Source: Thermotoga petrophila RKU-1
GTDB taxonomy: Bacteria > Thermotogota > Thermotogae > Thermotogales > Thermotogaceae
Direction of reading: 5' to 3'
Length of the DNA: 64,000 nucleotides
Assembly: GCF_000016785.1 (NCBI RefSeq)
Contig: NC_009486.1
Span: 1,488,001 to 1,552,000, forward strand
The notes under the pieces were generated by a model that was not told the origin of the DNA, did not search any database, and saw nothing but the letters and a program-made list of their open reading frames with translations. Shown here in pieces: positions 43,223-51,979 of the stretch. Position 1 is the stretch's first letter, and each line of letters starts with the position of its first letter. A program made the translations under genes and the position numbers.

Positions 43223-44006
43223 GATCCTGAACGTTTACACACAGCTCAGTCCCGCAGAGCGCAGAGTAGCGGATTACGTACTCGAAAGACCGGACGACGT
43301 CATTCACTACTCGATCACAGAATTCGCAAAGATCGTGGGTGTGAGCGAGACCACGATTCACAGGATGATCAAAAAGCTCGATTTCGAGGGATACCAGGCC
43401 TTCAAGATCGCACTTGCAAGGGAACTCAGCGGGATCGAAGAAACCATAGAAAGAAGAGATTTCATAGACGAGGAGATAGACATCCTCAGAAGGCTCAAGG
43501 ACACTCTCGATATGAAGAATGTGGAAAAGGCCGTGGAGTGGATACTCTCCGCCCATCGAATTCTCTTCTTCGGCGTGGGACTCTCGGGAGTGGTTTCTGA
43601 GTACGCGAGTCTGAAGTTCTCTCTTCTTGGTTTCCACACGTTCTTTTCCAACGATCCTCACGTTCAGGTGATAGAGGCCGTGAATCTGACCGGCGATGAT
43701 CTTGTGATCTCGATCAGTCACACAGGAAACATCAGAGACACGGTGAAATCCACCCAGGTTGCGAAAGACATGGGAGCGAAGACGATCGCAATTACAACGA
43801 ACAGACAGTCTGAGCTCGCCAGGGTGGCTCATCTGGTGCTTCAAAGCCCGCCTGTGAAATACGACACCTACGAATTCCTCAGAGAGAACATCGGAGAGAT
43901 CGCCGTTGTGGATGTGCTCTTCAAAGAGACGTTTCAGAGAATATACCGGGAGAGAAAGAAGCACTTCGAGAACCTGGAGGGAGTGTTCAAACCGAAGAGA
44001 TTCTGA
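43206..44006 (+). CDS. RpiR-family transcriptional regulator
   Basis: A 266-aa regulator with an N-terminal HTH_6 domain (SITEFAKIVGVSETTIHRMIKKLDF) and a C-terminal SIS sugar-phosphate sensor (ILFFGVGLSGVVSEYASLKF, SISHTGNIRDTVKS, KTIAITTNRQSELA). RpiR proteins respond to phosphosugars. The TTG at 43206 has AGGAGG 9 nt upstream. It closes the transporter-mannosidase-glycosyltransferase operon and probably controls it, perhaps at the palindrome 34223-34236. The effector might be a phosphorylated hexose or glycerate glycoside. Confidence 0.9.
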   Translation: MKIKDKILNVYTQLSPAERRVADYVLERPDDVIHYSITEFAKIVGVSETTIHRMIKKLDFEGYQAFKIALARELSGIEETIERRDFIDEEIDILRRLKDTLDMKNVEKAVEWILSAHRILFFGVGLSGVVSEYASLKFSLLGFHTFFSNDPHVQVIEAVNLTGDDLVISISHTGNIRDTVKSTQVAKDMGAKTIAITTNRQSELARVAHLVLQSPPVKYDTYEFLRENIGEIAVVDVLFKETFQRIYRERKKHFENLEGVFKPKRF

Positions 44007-44077
44007 GATTTTGAATTCTAATTGGAAATAATTCCTCACTTTAACAAATAAAGGGCCAAAACCACGAAAAATAAGAC

Positions 44078-44107
44078 TTGATTTTACAGAAGTCCGAATG
44101 GTATATT
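44078..44107 (+). promoter_or_regulatory. Promoter of the mannanase operon
   Basis: -35 TTGATT (44078-44083) and -10 TATATT (44102-44107) with an 18-nt spacer; the start is expected near 44114. Confidence 0.6.
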
Positions 44108-44130
44108 TTTCTTGATGCCCCCGATAAATA

Positions 44131-44143
44131 AGTAAAGTTTACT
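44131..44143 (+). promoter_or_regulatory. Palindromic operator before the mannanase gene
   Basis: AGTAAA-G-TTTACT, an odd-length palindrome, lies just downstream of the predicted transcription start and 8 nt before the AGGAGG ribosome binding site. It may bind the ROK regulator encoded two genes downstream. Confidence 0.5.
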
Positions 44144-44163
44144 AATTAACAGGAGGGATCGAT

Positions 44164-46167
44164 ATGCGTAGGTTTATGTTCATTTTATCGATCGTTGCTC
44201 TCTCTTTCGTTCTCTTTGCAGATGAGTTCGTGAGAGTGGAAAACGGAAAATTCGTCCTTAATGGAAAAGAATTCAGATTCATTGGGAGTAACAACTACTA
44301 CATGCACTACAAGAGCAACAGAATGATAGACAGTGTTTTGGAGAGCGCCAGGGATATGGGAATAAAGGTGCTCAGAATCTGGGGTTTCCTCGACGGGGAG
44401 AGTTACTGCAGAGACAAGAACACCTACATGCATCCTGAGCCCGGTGTTTTCGGAGTGCCGGAAGGGATCTCAAACGCCCAGAATGGTTTCGAAAGACTCG
44501 ACTACACGATAGCGAAAGCGAAAGAACTTGGCATAAAACTCATCATCGTTCTTGTGAACAACTGGGACGACTTTGGTGGGATGAACCAGTACGTGAGGTG
44601 GTTCGGAGGAACCCACCACGACGATTTCTACAGAGATGAAAGAATCAAAGAAGAGTACAAAAAGTACGTGTCTTTCCTCATAAACCATGTCAACGTCTAC
44701 ACGGGAGTTCCTTACAGGGAAGAGCCCACCATCATGGCCTGGGAGCTTGCAAACGAACTGCGCTGTGAGACGGACAAATCGGGGAACACGCTCGTTGAGT
44801 GGGTGAAGGAGATGAGCTCCTACATAAAGAGTCTGGATCCCAACCACCTCGTGGCTGTGGGGGACGAAGGATTCTTCAGCAACTACGAAGGATTCAAACC
44901 TTACGGTGGAGAAGCCGAGTGGGCCTACAACGGCTGGTCCGGTGTTGACTGGAAGAAGCTCCTTTCGATAGAGACGGTGGACTTCGGCACGTTCCACCTC
45001 TATCCGTCCCACTGGGGTGTCAGTCCAGAGAACTATGCCCAGTGGGGAGCGAAGTGGATAGAAGACCACATAAAGATCGCAAAAGAGATCGGAAAACCCG
45101 TTGTTCTGGAAGAATATGGAATTCCAAAGAGTGCGCCAGTTAACAGAACGGCCATCTACAGACTCTGGAACGATCTGGTCTACGATCTCGGTGGAGATGG
45201 AGCGATGTTCTGGATGCTCGCGGGAATCGGGGAAGGTTCGGACAGAGACGAGAGAGGGTACTATCCGGACTACGACGGTTTCAGAATAGTGAACGACGAC
45301 AGTCCAGAAGCGGAACTGATAAGAGAATACGCGAAGCTGTTCAACACAGGTGAAGACATAAGAGAAGACACCTGCTCTTTCATCCTTCCAAAAGACGGCA
45401 TGGAGATCAAAAAGACCGTGGAAGTGAGGGCTGGTGTTTTCGACTACAGCAACACGTTTGAAAAGTTGTCTGTCAAAGTCGAAGATCTGGTTTTTGAAAA
45501 TGAGATAGAGCATCTCGGATACGGAATTTACGGCTTTGATCTCGACACAACCCGGATCCCGGATGGAGAACATGAAATGTTCCTTGAAGGCCACTTTCAG
45601 GGAAAAACGGTGAAAGACTCTATCAAAGCGAAAGTGGTGAACGAAGCGCGGTACGTGCTTGCAGGAAAGGTGGATTTCTCTTCCCCGGAGGAGGTGAAAA
45701 ACTGGTGGAACAGCGGAACCTGGCAGGCAGAATTTGAGTCACCTGACATTGAATGGAACAGTGAGGTGGGAAATGGTGCGTTGCAGTTGAACGTGAAGCT
45801 GCCTGGAAAGAGCGACTGGGAAGAAGTGAGGGCAGCGAGGAAGTTCGAAAAGCTCTCCGAATGTGAGATCCTCGAGTATGACATCTACATTCCAGACGTC
45901 GAAGGGCTCAAAGGAAGGTTGAGACCGTACGCGGTTCTGAACCCCGGCTGGGTGAAGATAGGCCTCGATATGAACAACACAAGCGTGGAAAGTGCGGAGA
46001 TCGTCACTTTCGGTGGAAAAGAGTACAGAAAATTCCACGTAAGGATTGAATTCGACAAGACAGCGGGGGTGAACGAGCTTCACATAGGAATTGTCGGTGA
46101 TCATCTGAAGTACAATGGACCGATTTTCATCGATAATGTAAAACTCTACACAAAGGAGGCTGAATAA
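44164..46167 (+). CDS. Secreted endo-beta-1,4-mannanase, GH5 with C-terminal CBM
   Basis: Extracellular mannan-degrading enzyme, 667 aa. A Sec signal (MRRFMFILSIVALSFVLFA) precedes the GH5 barrel (about 20-395). The acid/base Glu is E198 in WELANELRC and the nucleophile is E317 in VLEEYGIP; RIWGF and HLYPSHW are the usual subsite motifs. Residues about 400-480 form a linker or beta domain. Residues about 485-667 look like a CBM27 mannan-binding module (KVDFSSPEEVKNWWNSGTW, then VNELHIGIVGDHL). AGGAGGGATCGAT precedes the ATG. It is the first gene of the mannan operon and is followed at once by the GH130 phosphorylase. Confidence 0.93.
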   Translation: MRRFMFILSIVALSFVLFADEFVRVENGKFVLNGKEFRFIGSNNYYMHYKSNRMIDSVLESARDMGIKVLRIWGFLDGESYCRDKNTYMHPEPGVFGVPEGISNAQNGFERLDYTIAKAKELGIKLIIVLVNNWDDFGGMNQYVRWFGGTHHDDFYRDERIKEEYKKYVSFLINHVNVYTGVPYREEPTIMAWELANELRCETDKSGNTLVEWVKEMSSYIKSLDPNHLVAVGDEGFFSNYEGFKPYGGEAEWAYNGWSGVDWKKLLSIETVDFGTFHLYPSHWGVSPENYAQWGAKWIEDHIKIAKEIGKPVVLEEYGIPKSAPVNRTAIYRLWNDLVYDLGGDGAMFWMLAGIGEGSDRDERGYYPDYDGFRIVNDDSPEAELIREYAKLFNTGEDIREDTCSFILPKDGMEIKKTVEVRAGVFDYSNTFEKLSVKVEDLVFENEIEHLGYGIYGFDLDTTRIPDGEHEMFLEGHFQGKTVKDSIKAKVVNEARYVLAGKVDFSSPEEVKNWWNSGTWQAEFESPDIEWNSEVGNGALQLNVKLPGKSDWEEVRAARKFEKLSECEILEYDIYIPDVEGLKGRLRPYAVLNPGWVKIGLDMNNTSVESAEIVTFGGKEYRKFHVRIEFDKTAGVNELHIGIVGDHLKYNGPIFIDNVKLYTKEAE

Positions 46168-46169
46168 CG

Positions 46170-47150
46170 TTGAAGGTTATGGGCGAAAGGATCCCAAACA
46201 TTCCTTGGGAAGACAGGCCGGAAGGTTACACAGGTCCCGTGTGGAGATACAGCAAAAACCCGATAATTGGAAGAAATCCGGTTCCGAAGGGAGCGAGAGT
46301 TTTCAACTCTGCTGTTGTACCTTACAATGGAGAGTTCGTGGGAGTGTTCAGGATCGATCACAAGAACACAAGGCCTTTTCTTCACTTTGGAAGAAGCGAA
46401 GACGGAATTCACTGGGAAATAGAGCCAGAAGAGATACAGTGGGTGGATCTGAATGGGAATCCATTCCAGCCAAGTTACGCCTACGATCCGAGAGTGGTGA
46501 AGATAGAAGATACCTACTACATAACCTTCTGCACGGACGACCACGGCCCCACGATTGGAGTTGGGATGACGAAAGATTTCAAGACGTTCGTTCGACTTCC
46601 GAACGCTTACGTCCCGTTCAACAGAAACGGAGTTCTCTTCCCAAGGAAGATAAAAGGAAAATACGTGATGCTCAACAGACCGAGTGACAACGGTCACACC
46701 CCGTTTGGAGACATATTCCTCAGCGAAAGCCCCGATATGATACACTGGGGTAACCACCGGTTCGTCATGGGAAGAAGCGGTTACAACTGGTGGGAGAATC
46801 TGAAAATAGGAGCGGGACCGTATCCAATAGAAACCAGCGAAGGATGGCTGCTCATATACCACGGTGTGACACTCACCTGCAACGGCTACGTGTACAGTTT
46901 TGGAGCAGCTCTCCTCGATCTCGATGATCCCAGCAAGGTTCTCTACAGGTCGAGGTACTATCTTCTGACGCCGGAAGAAGAGTACGAAACGGTGGGCTTC
47001 GTTCCAAACGTTGTCTTTCCGTGTGCAGCGCTCTGCGATGCCGACACAGGAAGAGTTGCGATATACTACGGTGCGGCAGACACCCACGTGGCCCTTGCAT
47101 TTGGATACATCGACGAGATCGTGGATTTTGTGAAAAGAAACTCCATGTGA
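46170..47150 (+). CDS. GH130 beta-mannoside phosphorylase
   Basis: Cytoplasmic glycoside phosphorylase, 326 aa. It cleaves beta-1,4-mannosyl linkages with inorganic phosphate to release mannose 1-phosphate. The family motifs are PVWRYSKNPIIGRNPVP, AYDPRVVKIEDTYY with the catalytic Asp, GVGMTKDFKTF, NGVLFPRKIKGKYVMLNRP, GAGPYPIETSEGWLLIYHGV and VVFPCAAL. No signal peptide is present, so it acts on imported mannooligosaccharides. GH130 members differ in preferring mannosylglucose, mannobiose or longer oligomers, and the sequence does not settle this for me. The TTG start at 46170 is 2 nt after the mannanase stop, with AAGGAGG upstream. Confidence 0.92.
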   Translation: MKVMGERIPNIPWEDRPEGYTGPVWRYSKNPIIGRNPVPKGARVFNSAVVPYNGEFVGVFRIDHKNTRPFLHFGRSEDGIHWEIEPEEIQWVDLNGNPFQPSYAYDPRVVKIEDTYYITFCTDDHGPTIGVGMTKDFKTFVRLPNAYVPFNRNGVLFPRKIKGKYVMLNRPSDNGHTPFGDIFLSESPDMIHWGNHRFVMGRSGYNWWENLKIGAGPYPIETSEGWLLIYHGVTLTCNGYVYSFGAALLDLDDPSKVLYRSRYYLLTPEEEYETVGFVPNVVFPCAALCDADTGRVAIYYGAADTHVALAFGYIDEIVDFVKRNSM

Positions 47151-47163
47151 AGGAAGTGAGAAC

Positions 47164-48270
47164 TTGCCGAAATCAGTGAGAACAGAAAACATATCGAAGA
47201 TTTTGAAACGAATAATGAAATCACCCGTGTCGCGTGTGGAACTCGCGGAGGAACTCGGTCTAACCAAAACCACCGTTGGTGAGATCGCAAAGATCTTCCT
47301 GGAGAAGGAGATCGTCGTTGAAGAGAAAGATTCTCCAAAGGGAGTGGGAAGACCCACAAAATCTTTGAAAATCTCGTCGAATTGCGCTCATGTTCTCGGT
47401 ATAGAGGTGACAAGGGACGAAATAGCTGCCTGTCTCATAGATGCTGGTATGAACATTCTCGCACACGAAGCACATCCTCTTCCATCTCAGAGCGATAGAG
47501 AGGAAACGTTGAATGTCATGTACAGAATTATAGACCGCGCAAGGGATATGATGGAAAAACTCGGTAGAAAGCTTTCAGCGATGACGGTAGCAGCGCCTGG
47601 ACCGATAGATACTGAAAGAGGCATCATCATAGATCCGAGAAACTTTCCACTTTCACAGATTCCTCTGGCGAACCTTTTGAAAGAGAAGTACGGCATCGAG
47701 GTCTGGGTGGAGAACGACGCGGACATGGGAGCCGTGGGAGAAAAGTGGTACACAAAGCGGGATGACTCTTTCGCCTGGATCCTGACAGGAAAAGGAATAG
47801 GAGCCGGCATCATCATCGATGGAGAACTCTACCGGGGAGAAAACGGATACGCTGGGGAGATCGGATACACCAGGGTTTTCAATGGGAACGAATACGTCTT
47901 TCTGGAAGATGTGTGCAACGAAGATGTTGTTCTGGAACACGTTCGTTCTATGGGATTCAGCTCTCTGGCTGAAGCAAGAGATTCTGGTGATGTTCGCGTG
48001 AAAGAGTACTTTGATGACATAGCGAGGTATTTCAGTATAGGTCTTTTGAATTTGATACATCTTTTTGGGATATCGAAGATCGTCATAGGAGGGTTTTTCA
48101 AAGAACTTGGTGAGAATTTTCTGAAAAAGATCAAAATCGAAGTGGAAACACACCTTCTTTACAAACACAGTGTGGACATGAGTTTTTCGAAAGTGCAGGA
48201 ACCGGTGATCGCCTTTGGAGCAGCCGTACACGCACTGGAAAATTATCTCGAGAGAGTAACAACGAGTTAA
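47164..48270 (+). CDS. ROK-family transcriptional regulator of the mannan locus
   Basis: A 368-aa ROK repressor. The N-terminal winged helix is SRVELAEELGLTKTTVGEIAKIFLEKEIV, with the GVGRPTKSLKI linker typical of ROK regulators. The sugar-kinase-like fold has VAAPGPIDTERGIIIDP, WVENDADMGAVGE and ILTGKGIGAGIIIDGELYRGENGYAGEIG. The canonical ROK zinc motif C-x-C-G-x2-G-C is missing; the equivalent segment reads VFLEDVCNED. The TTG start follows GGAAGTGAG. Position between the mannanase, the phosphorylase and the oligosaccharide importer makes mannose or mannobiose a likely effector. Confidence 0.9.
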   Translation: MPKSVRTENISKILKRIMKSPVSRVELAEELGLTKTTVGEIAKIFLEKEIVVEEKDSPKGVGRPTKSLKISSNCAHVLGIEVTRDEIAACLIDAGMNILAHEAHPLPSQSDREETLNVMYRIIDRARDMMEKLGRKLSAMTVAAPGPIDTERGIIIDPRNFPLSQIPLANLLKEKYGIEVWVENDADMGAVGEKWYTKRDDSFAWILTGKGIGAGIIIDGELYRGENGYAGEIGYTRVFNGNEYVFLEDVCNEDVVLEHVRSMGFSSLAEARDSGDVRVKEYFDDIARYFSIGLLNLIHLFGISKIVIGGFFKELGENFLKKIKIEVETHLLYKHSVDMSFSKVQEPVIAFGAAVHALENYLERVTTS

Positions 48271-48303
48271 AGAAAAGTTGTTGCAAATAATCAGAAATAA
48301 ATC

Positions 48304-48333
48304 TTGATAATCCCGGGAGACTGGATTTGGAAT
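48304..48333 (+). promoter_or_regulatory. Possible promoter of the oligosaccharide importer operon
   Basis: -35 TTGATA (48304-48309) with an 18-nt spacer to TGGAAT (48328-48333). The -10 is weak. Confidence 0.35.
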
Positions 48334-48377
48334 GTAAACATTTTCACTGTACATTTACACGTGGAGATAGCGATCTC
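48333..48377 (+). promoter_or_regulatory. Two candidate operators upstream of the oligosaccharide-binding protein
   Basis: Site 1: inverted TGTAAA (48333-48338) and TTTACA (48354-48359), 15-nt gap, related in sequence to the AGTAAA/TTTACT palindrome before the mannanase. Site 2: GAGAT-AGCG-ATCTC (48364-48377), a compact LacI-like palindrome. The locus encodes one ROK and one LacI regulator, so each site may belong to one of them. Confidence 0.45.
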
Positions 48378-48401
48378 ATACTCTTTTAAGGGGGTGTTCT
48401 T

Positions 48402-50075
48402 ATGAAAAGGTTTTTAGTCGTTCTCGTTCTGGTCCTGGCACTGGTTTCGGTTTTCGGACGGACTTTTGAGAGAAACAAAACGCTCTACTGGGGTGGAGCG
48501 CTGTGGTCTCCTCCATCCAACTGGAACCCGTTCACACCATGGAACGCGGTTGCGGGAACCATCGGTCTTGTCTATGAACCTTTGTTCCTCTACGATCCCC
48601 TGAACGACAAGTTTGAACCGTGGCTTGCAGAAAAAGGAGAATGGGTCAGCAACAACGAGTACGTACTCACGCTCAGAAAGGGTCTCAGATGGCAGGATGG
48701 AGTTCCTCTCACGGCAGACGATGTGGTTTTCACCTTCGAAATCGCCAAGAAGTACACTGGTATCAGCTACAGTCCTGTGTGGAACTGGCTCGACAGGATC
48801 GAAAGGATCGACGAACGAACGCTGAAGTTTGTCTTCTCCGACCCGAGGTACCAGGAATGGAAACAGATGCTCATCAACACACCGATCGTACCAAAACACA
48901 TCTGGGAAAACAAAACAGAGGAAGAAGTCCTTCAGGCGGCTAACGAAAATCCAGTTGGATCCGGTCCGTACTACGTCGAGAGCTGGGCAGACGACAGATG
49001 TGTATTCAAGAAGAACGAGAACTGGTGGGGCATCAGAGAACTCGGTTACGATCCCAAACCTGAAAGGATCGTGGAACTGAGAGTGCTCAGCAACAATGTC
49101 GCAGTAGGAATGCTCATGAAAGGAGAACTCGACTGGAGCAACTTCTTCCTGCCGGGTGTTCCGGTTTTGAAGAAAGCATACGGAATCGTCACCTGGTATG
49201 AAAACGCTCCTTACATGCTCCCGGCCAACACCGCAGGAATCTACATCAACGTGAACAAGTATCCTCTCAGCATACCTGAATTCAGAAGAGCAATGGCTTA
49301 CGCTATCAATCCCGAAAAGATCGTCACCAGGGCTTACGAGAACATGGTGACGGCTGCCAATCCCGCTGGAATCCTGCCCCTTCCCGGTTACATGAAGTAC
49401 TATCCGAAAGAAGTCGTTGATAAGTACGGATTCAAGTACGATCCGGAGATGGCAAAGAAGATCCTCGACGAGCTTGGATTCAAAGATGTGAACAAGGATG
49501 GGTTCAGAGAAGATCCGAACGGAAAGCCGTTCAAGCTCACGATTGAGTGTCCGTACGGATGGACCGACTGGATGGTTTCTATCCAGTCTATTGCAGAAGA
49601 TCTCGTGAAAGTCGGAATCAACGTCGAACCCAAGTACCCCGACTACTCCAAATACGCAGACGACCTCTACGGTGGAAAGTTTGATCTCATACTCAACAAC
49701 TTTACAACCGGTGTTTCCGCTACCATCTGGTCCTACTTCAACGGTGTGTTCTATCCAGATGCAGTAGAATCCGAGTACTCCTACTCCGGAAACTTTGGAA
49801 AGTACGCCAATCCTGAAGTTGAGACTCTTCTCGACGAACTCAACAGAAGCAATGATGATGCTAAAATTAAAGAAGTAGTAGCCAAGCTTTCAGAGATACT
49901 GCTCAAGGATCTGCCGTTCATTCCTCTGTGGTACAACGGTGCATGGTTCCAGGCCTCTGAAGCTGTGTGGACCAACTGGCCAACGGAGAAGAATCCGTAC
50001 GCTGTCCCGATAGGCTGGAACGGCTGGTGGCAGTTCACAGGAATCAAGACACTCTTCGGTATTGAAGCAAAGTAA
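48402..50075 (+). CDS. ABC transporter solute-binding protein, family 5 (mannooligosaccharide type)
   Basis: A 557-aa extracytoplasmic binding protein of the peptide/oligosaccharide (SBP_bac_5) family. A Sec signal (MKRFLVVLVLVLALVSVFG) is followed by the family motifs YEPLFLYDPLNDKFEPWLAEKGEW, LTLRKGLRWQDGVPLTADDVVFTFE, PVGSGPYYVESW and FRRAMAYAINPEKI. In Thermotoga such Opp-type systems carry oligosaccharides, and the mannan neighbours suggest beta-mannooligosaccharides. AAGGGGGTG precedes the ATG. A strong hairpin after the gene separates it from the permeases. Confidence 0.92.
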   Translation: MKRFLVVLVLVLALVSVFGRTFERNKTLYWGGALWSPPSNWNPFTPWNAVAGTIGLVYEPLFLYDPLNDKFEPWLAEKGEWVSNNEYVLTLRKGLRWQDGVPLTADDVVFTFEIAKKYTGISYSPVWNWLDRIERIDERTLKFVFSDPRYQEWKQMLINTPIVPKHIWENKTEEEVLQAANENPVGSGPYYVESWADDRCVFKKNENWWGIRELGYDPKPERIVELRVLSNNVAVGMLMKGELDWSNFFLPGVPVLKKAYGIVTWYENAPYMLPANTAGIYINVNKYPLSIPEFRRAMAYAINPEKIVTRAYENMVTAANPAGILPLPGYMKYYPKEVVDKYGFKYDPEMAKKILDELGFKDVNKDGFREDPNGKPFKLTIECPYGWTDWMVSIQSIAEDLVKVGINVEPKYPDYSKYADDLYGGKFDLILNNFTTGVSATIWSYFNGVFYPDAVESEYSYSGNFGKYANPEVETLLDELNRSNDDAKIKEVVAKLSEILLKDLPFIPLWYNGAWFQASEAVWTNWPTEKNPYAVPIGWNGWWQFTGIKTLFGIEAK

Positions 50076-50082
50076 AATGATG

Positions 50083-50107
50083 ACCCCGCCCCGAGGGGCG
50101 GGGTTTT
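50083..50107 (+). terminator. Intercistronic terminator-like hairpin
   Basis: CCCCGCCCC (50084-50092) pairs with GGGGCGGGG (50095-50103) and is followed by TTTT. It lies between the binding-protein and permease genes, as in the operon at 35551, and likely limits permease expression. Confidence 0.75.
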
Positions 50108-50130
50108 AAAAAAAGAAGGAGGTAGGAGTC

Positions 50131-51120
50131 TTGAGAAAGTATCTTACAAAGAAGATCCTGATCTACATTCTGACCTTCTTTTTTGCCGTCACAATTGACT
50201 GGGCTATTCCTCGATTTATGCCAGGAAACCCTATAAATTTTCTGATCTCAAGGTTCGCCGGACTTCCAGAATCTGTCAAGGTTCTTCAAAGCTACTTCAC
50301 TCAGGCTTTTGGTCTCGACAAACCCCTCTGGGAGCAGTACATCAATTTCTGGAAAGCGCTTTTCAGAGGTGACCTTGGTATAAGCATCTACATGTATCCT
50401 CAACCAGTTGCAAAAGTGATAGCTCGTGCCTTGCCTTACTCGCTGATAGTGCTTCTTCCAGCCGTTCTTCTGAGTTTTGCGATAGGAAACAGATTTGGAG
50501 CTTTCGTTGCAAGGAAAAAGAGACTCGATAACTTTGCACTGCCTGTTTTTTACACTCTGACAGCATCTCCCTACTTCTGGTTTGGTATTCTTCTTGCCTG
50601 GATATTCGGTGTGGTTATACCTCTGTTTCCCCTCGCAGGTGCTTACAGCTTTGGAATAACACCTTCATTCTCCTGGGATTTCATACTCGATTTTCTGCAC
50701 CACTGGGTACTTCCATTTGGTTCTCTGTTTCTTGTGATGCTCGGGGGCTGGGCAATAGGTATGAGGAACATGATCATCTACGAACTGGAAGCGAACTATT
50801 CCAGATATCTCGAGGCGCTCGGATCGTCTCAGAGACTCATAAGGAAATACGCTTACAGAAACGCCATCCTCCCGCAGATCACCGGTCTTGCCATCCAGCT
50901 CGGAACGGTGGTTGCAGGTGCTCTCACAACGGAAATCGTCTTCTCCTACCCCGGTATAGGATACATCCTCATGCAGGGAATTTTGAACCAGGATTATTTC
51001 CTGATTCAGGGGTGCTTTTTGTTCATCATCCTTGGAGTGCTTCTTGCCAATTTCCTCGTTGATATCTTCTACGTTATCATAGATCCCAGAATCAGAAAAT
51101 CCTATTCGGGAGAGGTTTGA
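50131..51120 (+). CDS. Opp-type ABC transporter permease (OppB family)
   Basis: Inner-membrane permease, 329 aa. Helix 1 is ILIYILTFFFAVTIDWAIPRFMPGNP, which ends in the OppB-type PGNP motif. The EAA loop is YLEALGSSQRLIRKYAYRNAILPQITG. VVAGALTTEIVFSYPGIGYIL is the family signature. The TTG start has AAGGAGGTAGGAG upstream. It pairs with the next permease. Confidence 0.93.
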   Translation: MRKYLTKKILIYILTFFFAVTIDWAIPRFMPGNPINFLISRFAGLPESVKVLQSYFTQAFGLDKPLWEQYINFWKALFRGDLGISIYMYPQPVAKVIARALPYSLIVLLPAVLLSFAIGNRFGAFVARKKRLDNFALPVFYTLTASPYFWFGILLAWIFGVVIPLFPLAGAYSFGITPSFSWDFILDFLHHWVLPFGSLFLVMLGGWAIGMRNMIIYELEANYSRYLEALGSSQRLIRKYAYRNAILPQITGLAIQLGTVVAGALTTEIVFSYPGIGYILMQGILNQDYFLIQGCFLFIILGVLLANFLVDIFYVIIDPRIRKSYSGEV

Positions 51121-51125
51121 TAGCC

Positions 51126-51974
51126 ATGACGAGAAAAGAATTCGTCCATTTCTTCTTGAAAAATAAAAAGGTCATTTTTGCCATATGTGTGTACGCCGGG
51201 TTGATCATCCTGGCTCTGGTAGGACCTTATCTTTCACCTTATAAGGATCCCCTTGCTTTTGTGGGACCTGGATATCAACCTCCGAGCAAAGAGCACTGGC
51301 TCGGGACCAACACCTTCGGCCAGGACATTTTCACACAGCTCGTCTACGGTCTCAGAAGCTCCTTGTTCGTGGGAGTCCTTGGAGGAACTCTGGCGACGGT
51401 TATTGGGCTTCTCATTGGTTTTGTTGCAGGATACAAAGGTGGATGGTTCGACGAACTTCTGATGATGTTCACCAATATACTCATGGTGATACCAACACTT
51501 GCGCTCCTCATCATCATAGCGGCGTACCTTCCTTACAGAGGAGTGTTCATCGAGAGTATCATGATCGGTCTCACCGCCTGGCCCTGGACCGCGAGGGCTG
51601 TCAGGGCACAGACTCTCTCCTTGAAAACAAGAGAGTTCGTAGATCTTGCAAGAATCACCGCGAGGAAACCTATGAAAATAATTTTCGGTGAGATCATGCC
51701 CAACATGATGTCCTACGTTTTCATGGTGTTCATTCTCCAGTTCGGCGGTGCCATTCTTGCAGCTACGGGGCTCGACTTCATCGGTCTTGGTCCGACAAGG
51801 GGTATCTCCCTCGGAATCATGATGCAGCAGGCCACTCTCTGGAACGCTATACAGCTTGGCATGTGGTGGTGGGCGATCACTCCCGGTGCGGTGATCACTC
51901 TGATGGTTGCAACTCTTTACGTTATGAATGCTGGCCTTGATGAAGTCTTCAATCCTAAGCTCAGGGAGATGTGA
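51126..51974 (+). CDS. Opp-type ABC transporter permease (OppC family)
   Basis: Second permease, 282 aa. HWLGTNTFGQDIFTQLVYGLRSSLFVG is the OppC hallmark after helix 1, and the EAA loop is FVDLARITARKPMKIIFGEIMPNMMSY. ATGLDFIGLGPTRG and the C-terminal helix follow. The ATG at 51126 has GGAGAGG upstream; a TTG at 51117 overlaps the previous stop but lacks spacing. Confidence 0.92.
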   Translation: MTRKEFVHFFLKNKKVIFAICVYAGLIILALVGPYLSPYKDPLAFVGPGYQPPSKEHWLGTNTFGQDIFTQLVYGLRSSLFVGVLGGTLATVIGLLIGFVAGYKGGWFDELLMMFTNILMVIPTLALLIIIAAYLPYRGVFIESIMIGLTAWPWTARAVRAQTLSLKTREFVDLARITARKPMKIIFGEIMPNMMSYVFMVFILQFGGAILAATGLDFIGLGPTRGISLGIMMQQATLWNAIQLGMWWWAITPGAVITLMVATLYVMNAGLDEVFNPKLREM

Positions 51975-51979
51975 TAGGC

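Noticed and set aside
46146-47357. A 403-codon minus-strand frame opposite the GH130 gene
   Set aside because: Antisense shadow with no recognisable domain; GH130 is complete on the plus strand.
49084-50075. Possible frameshift or fusion in the family 5 binding protein
   Set aside because: The frame is open and the family motifs continue in order to the end; the length of 557 aa is normal.
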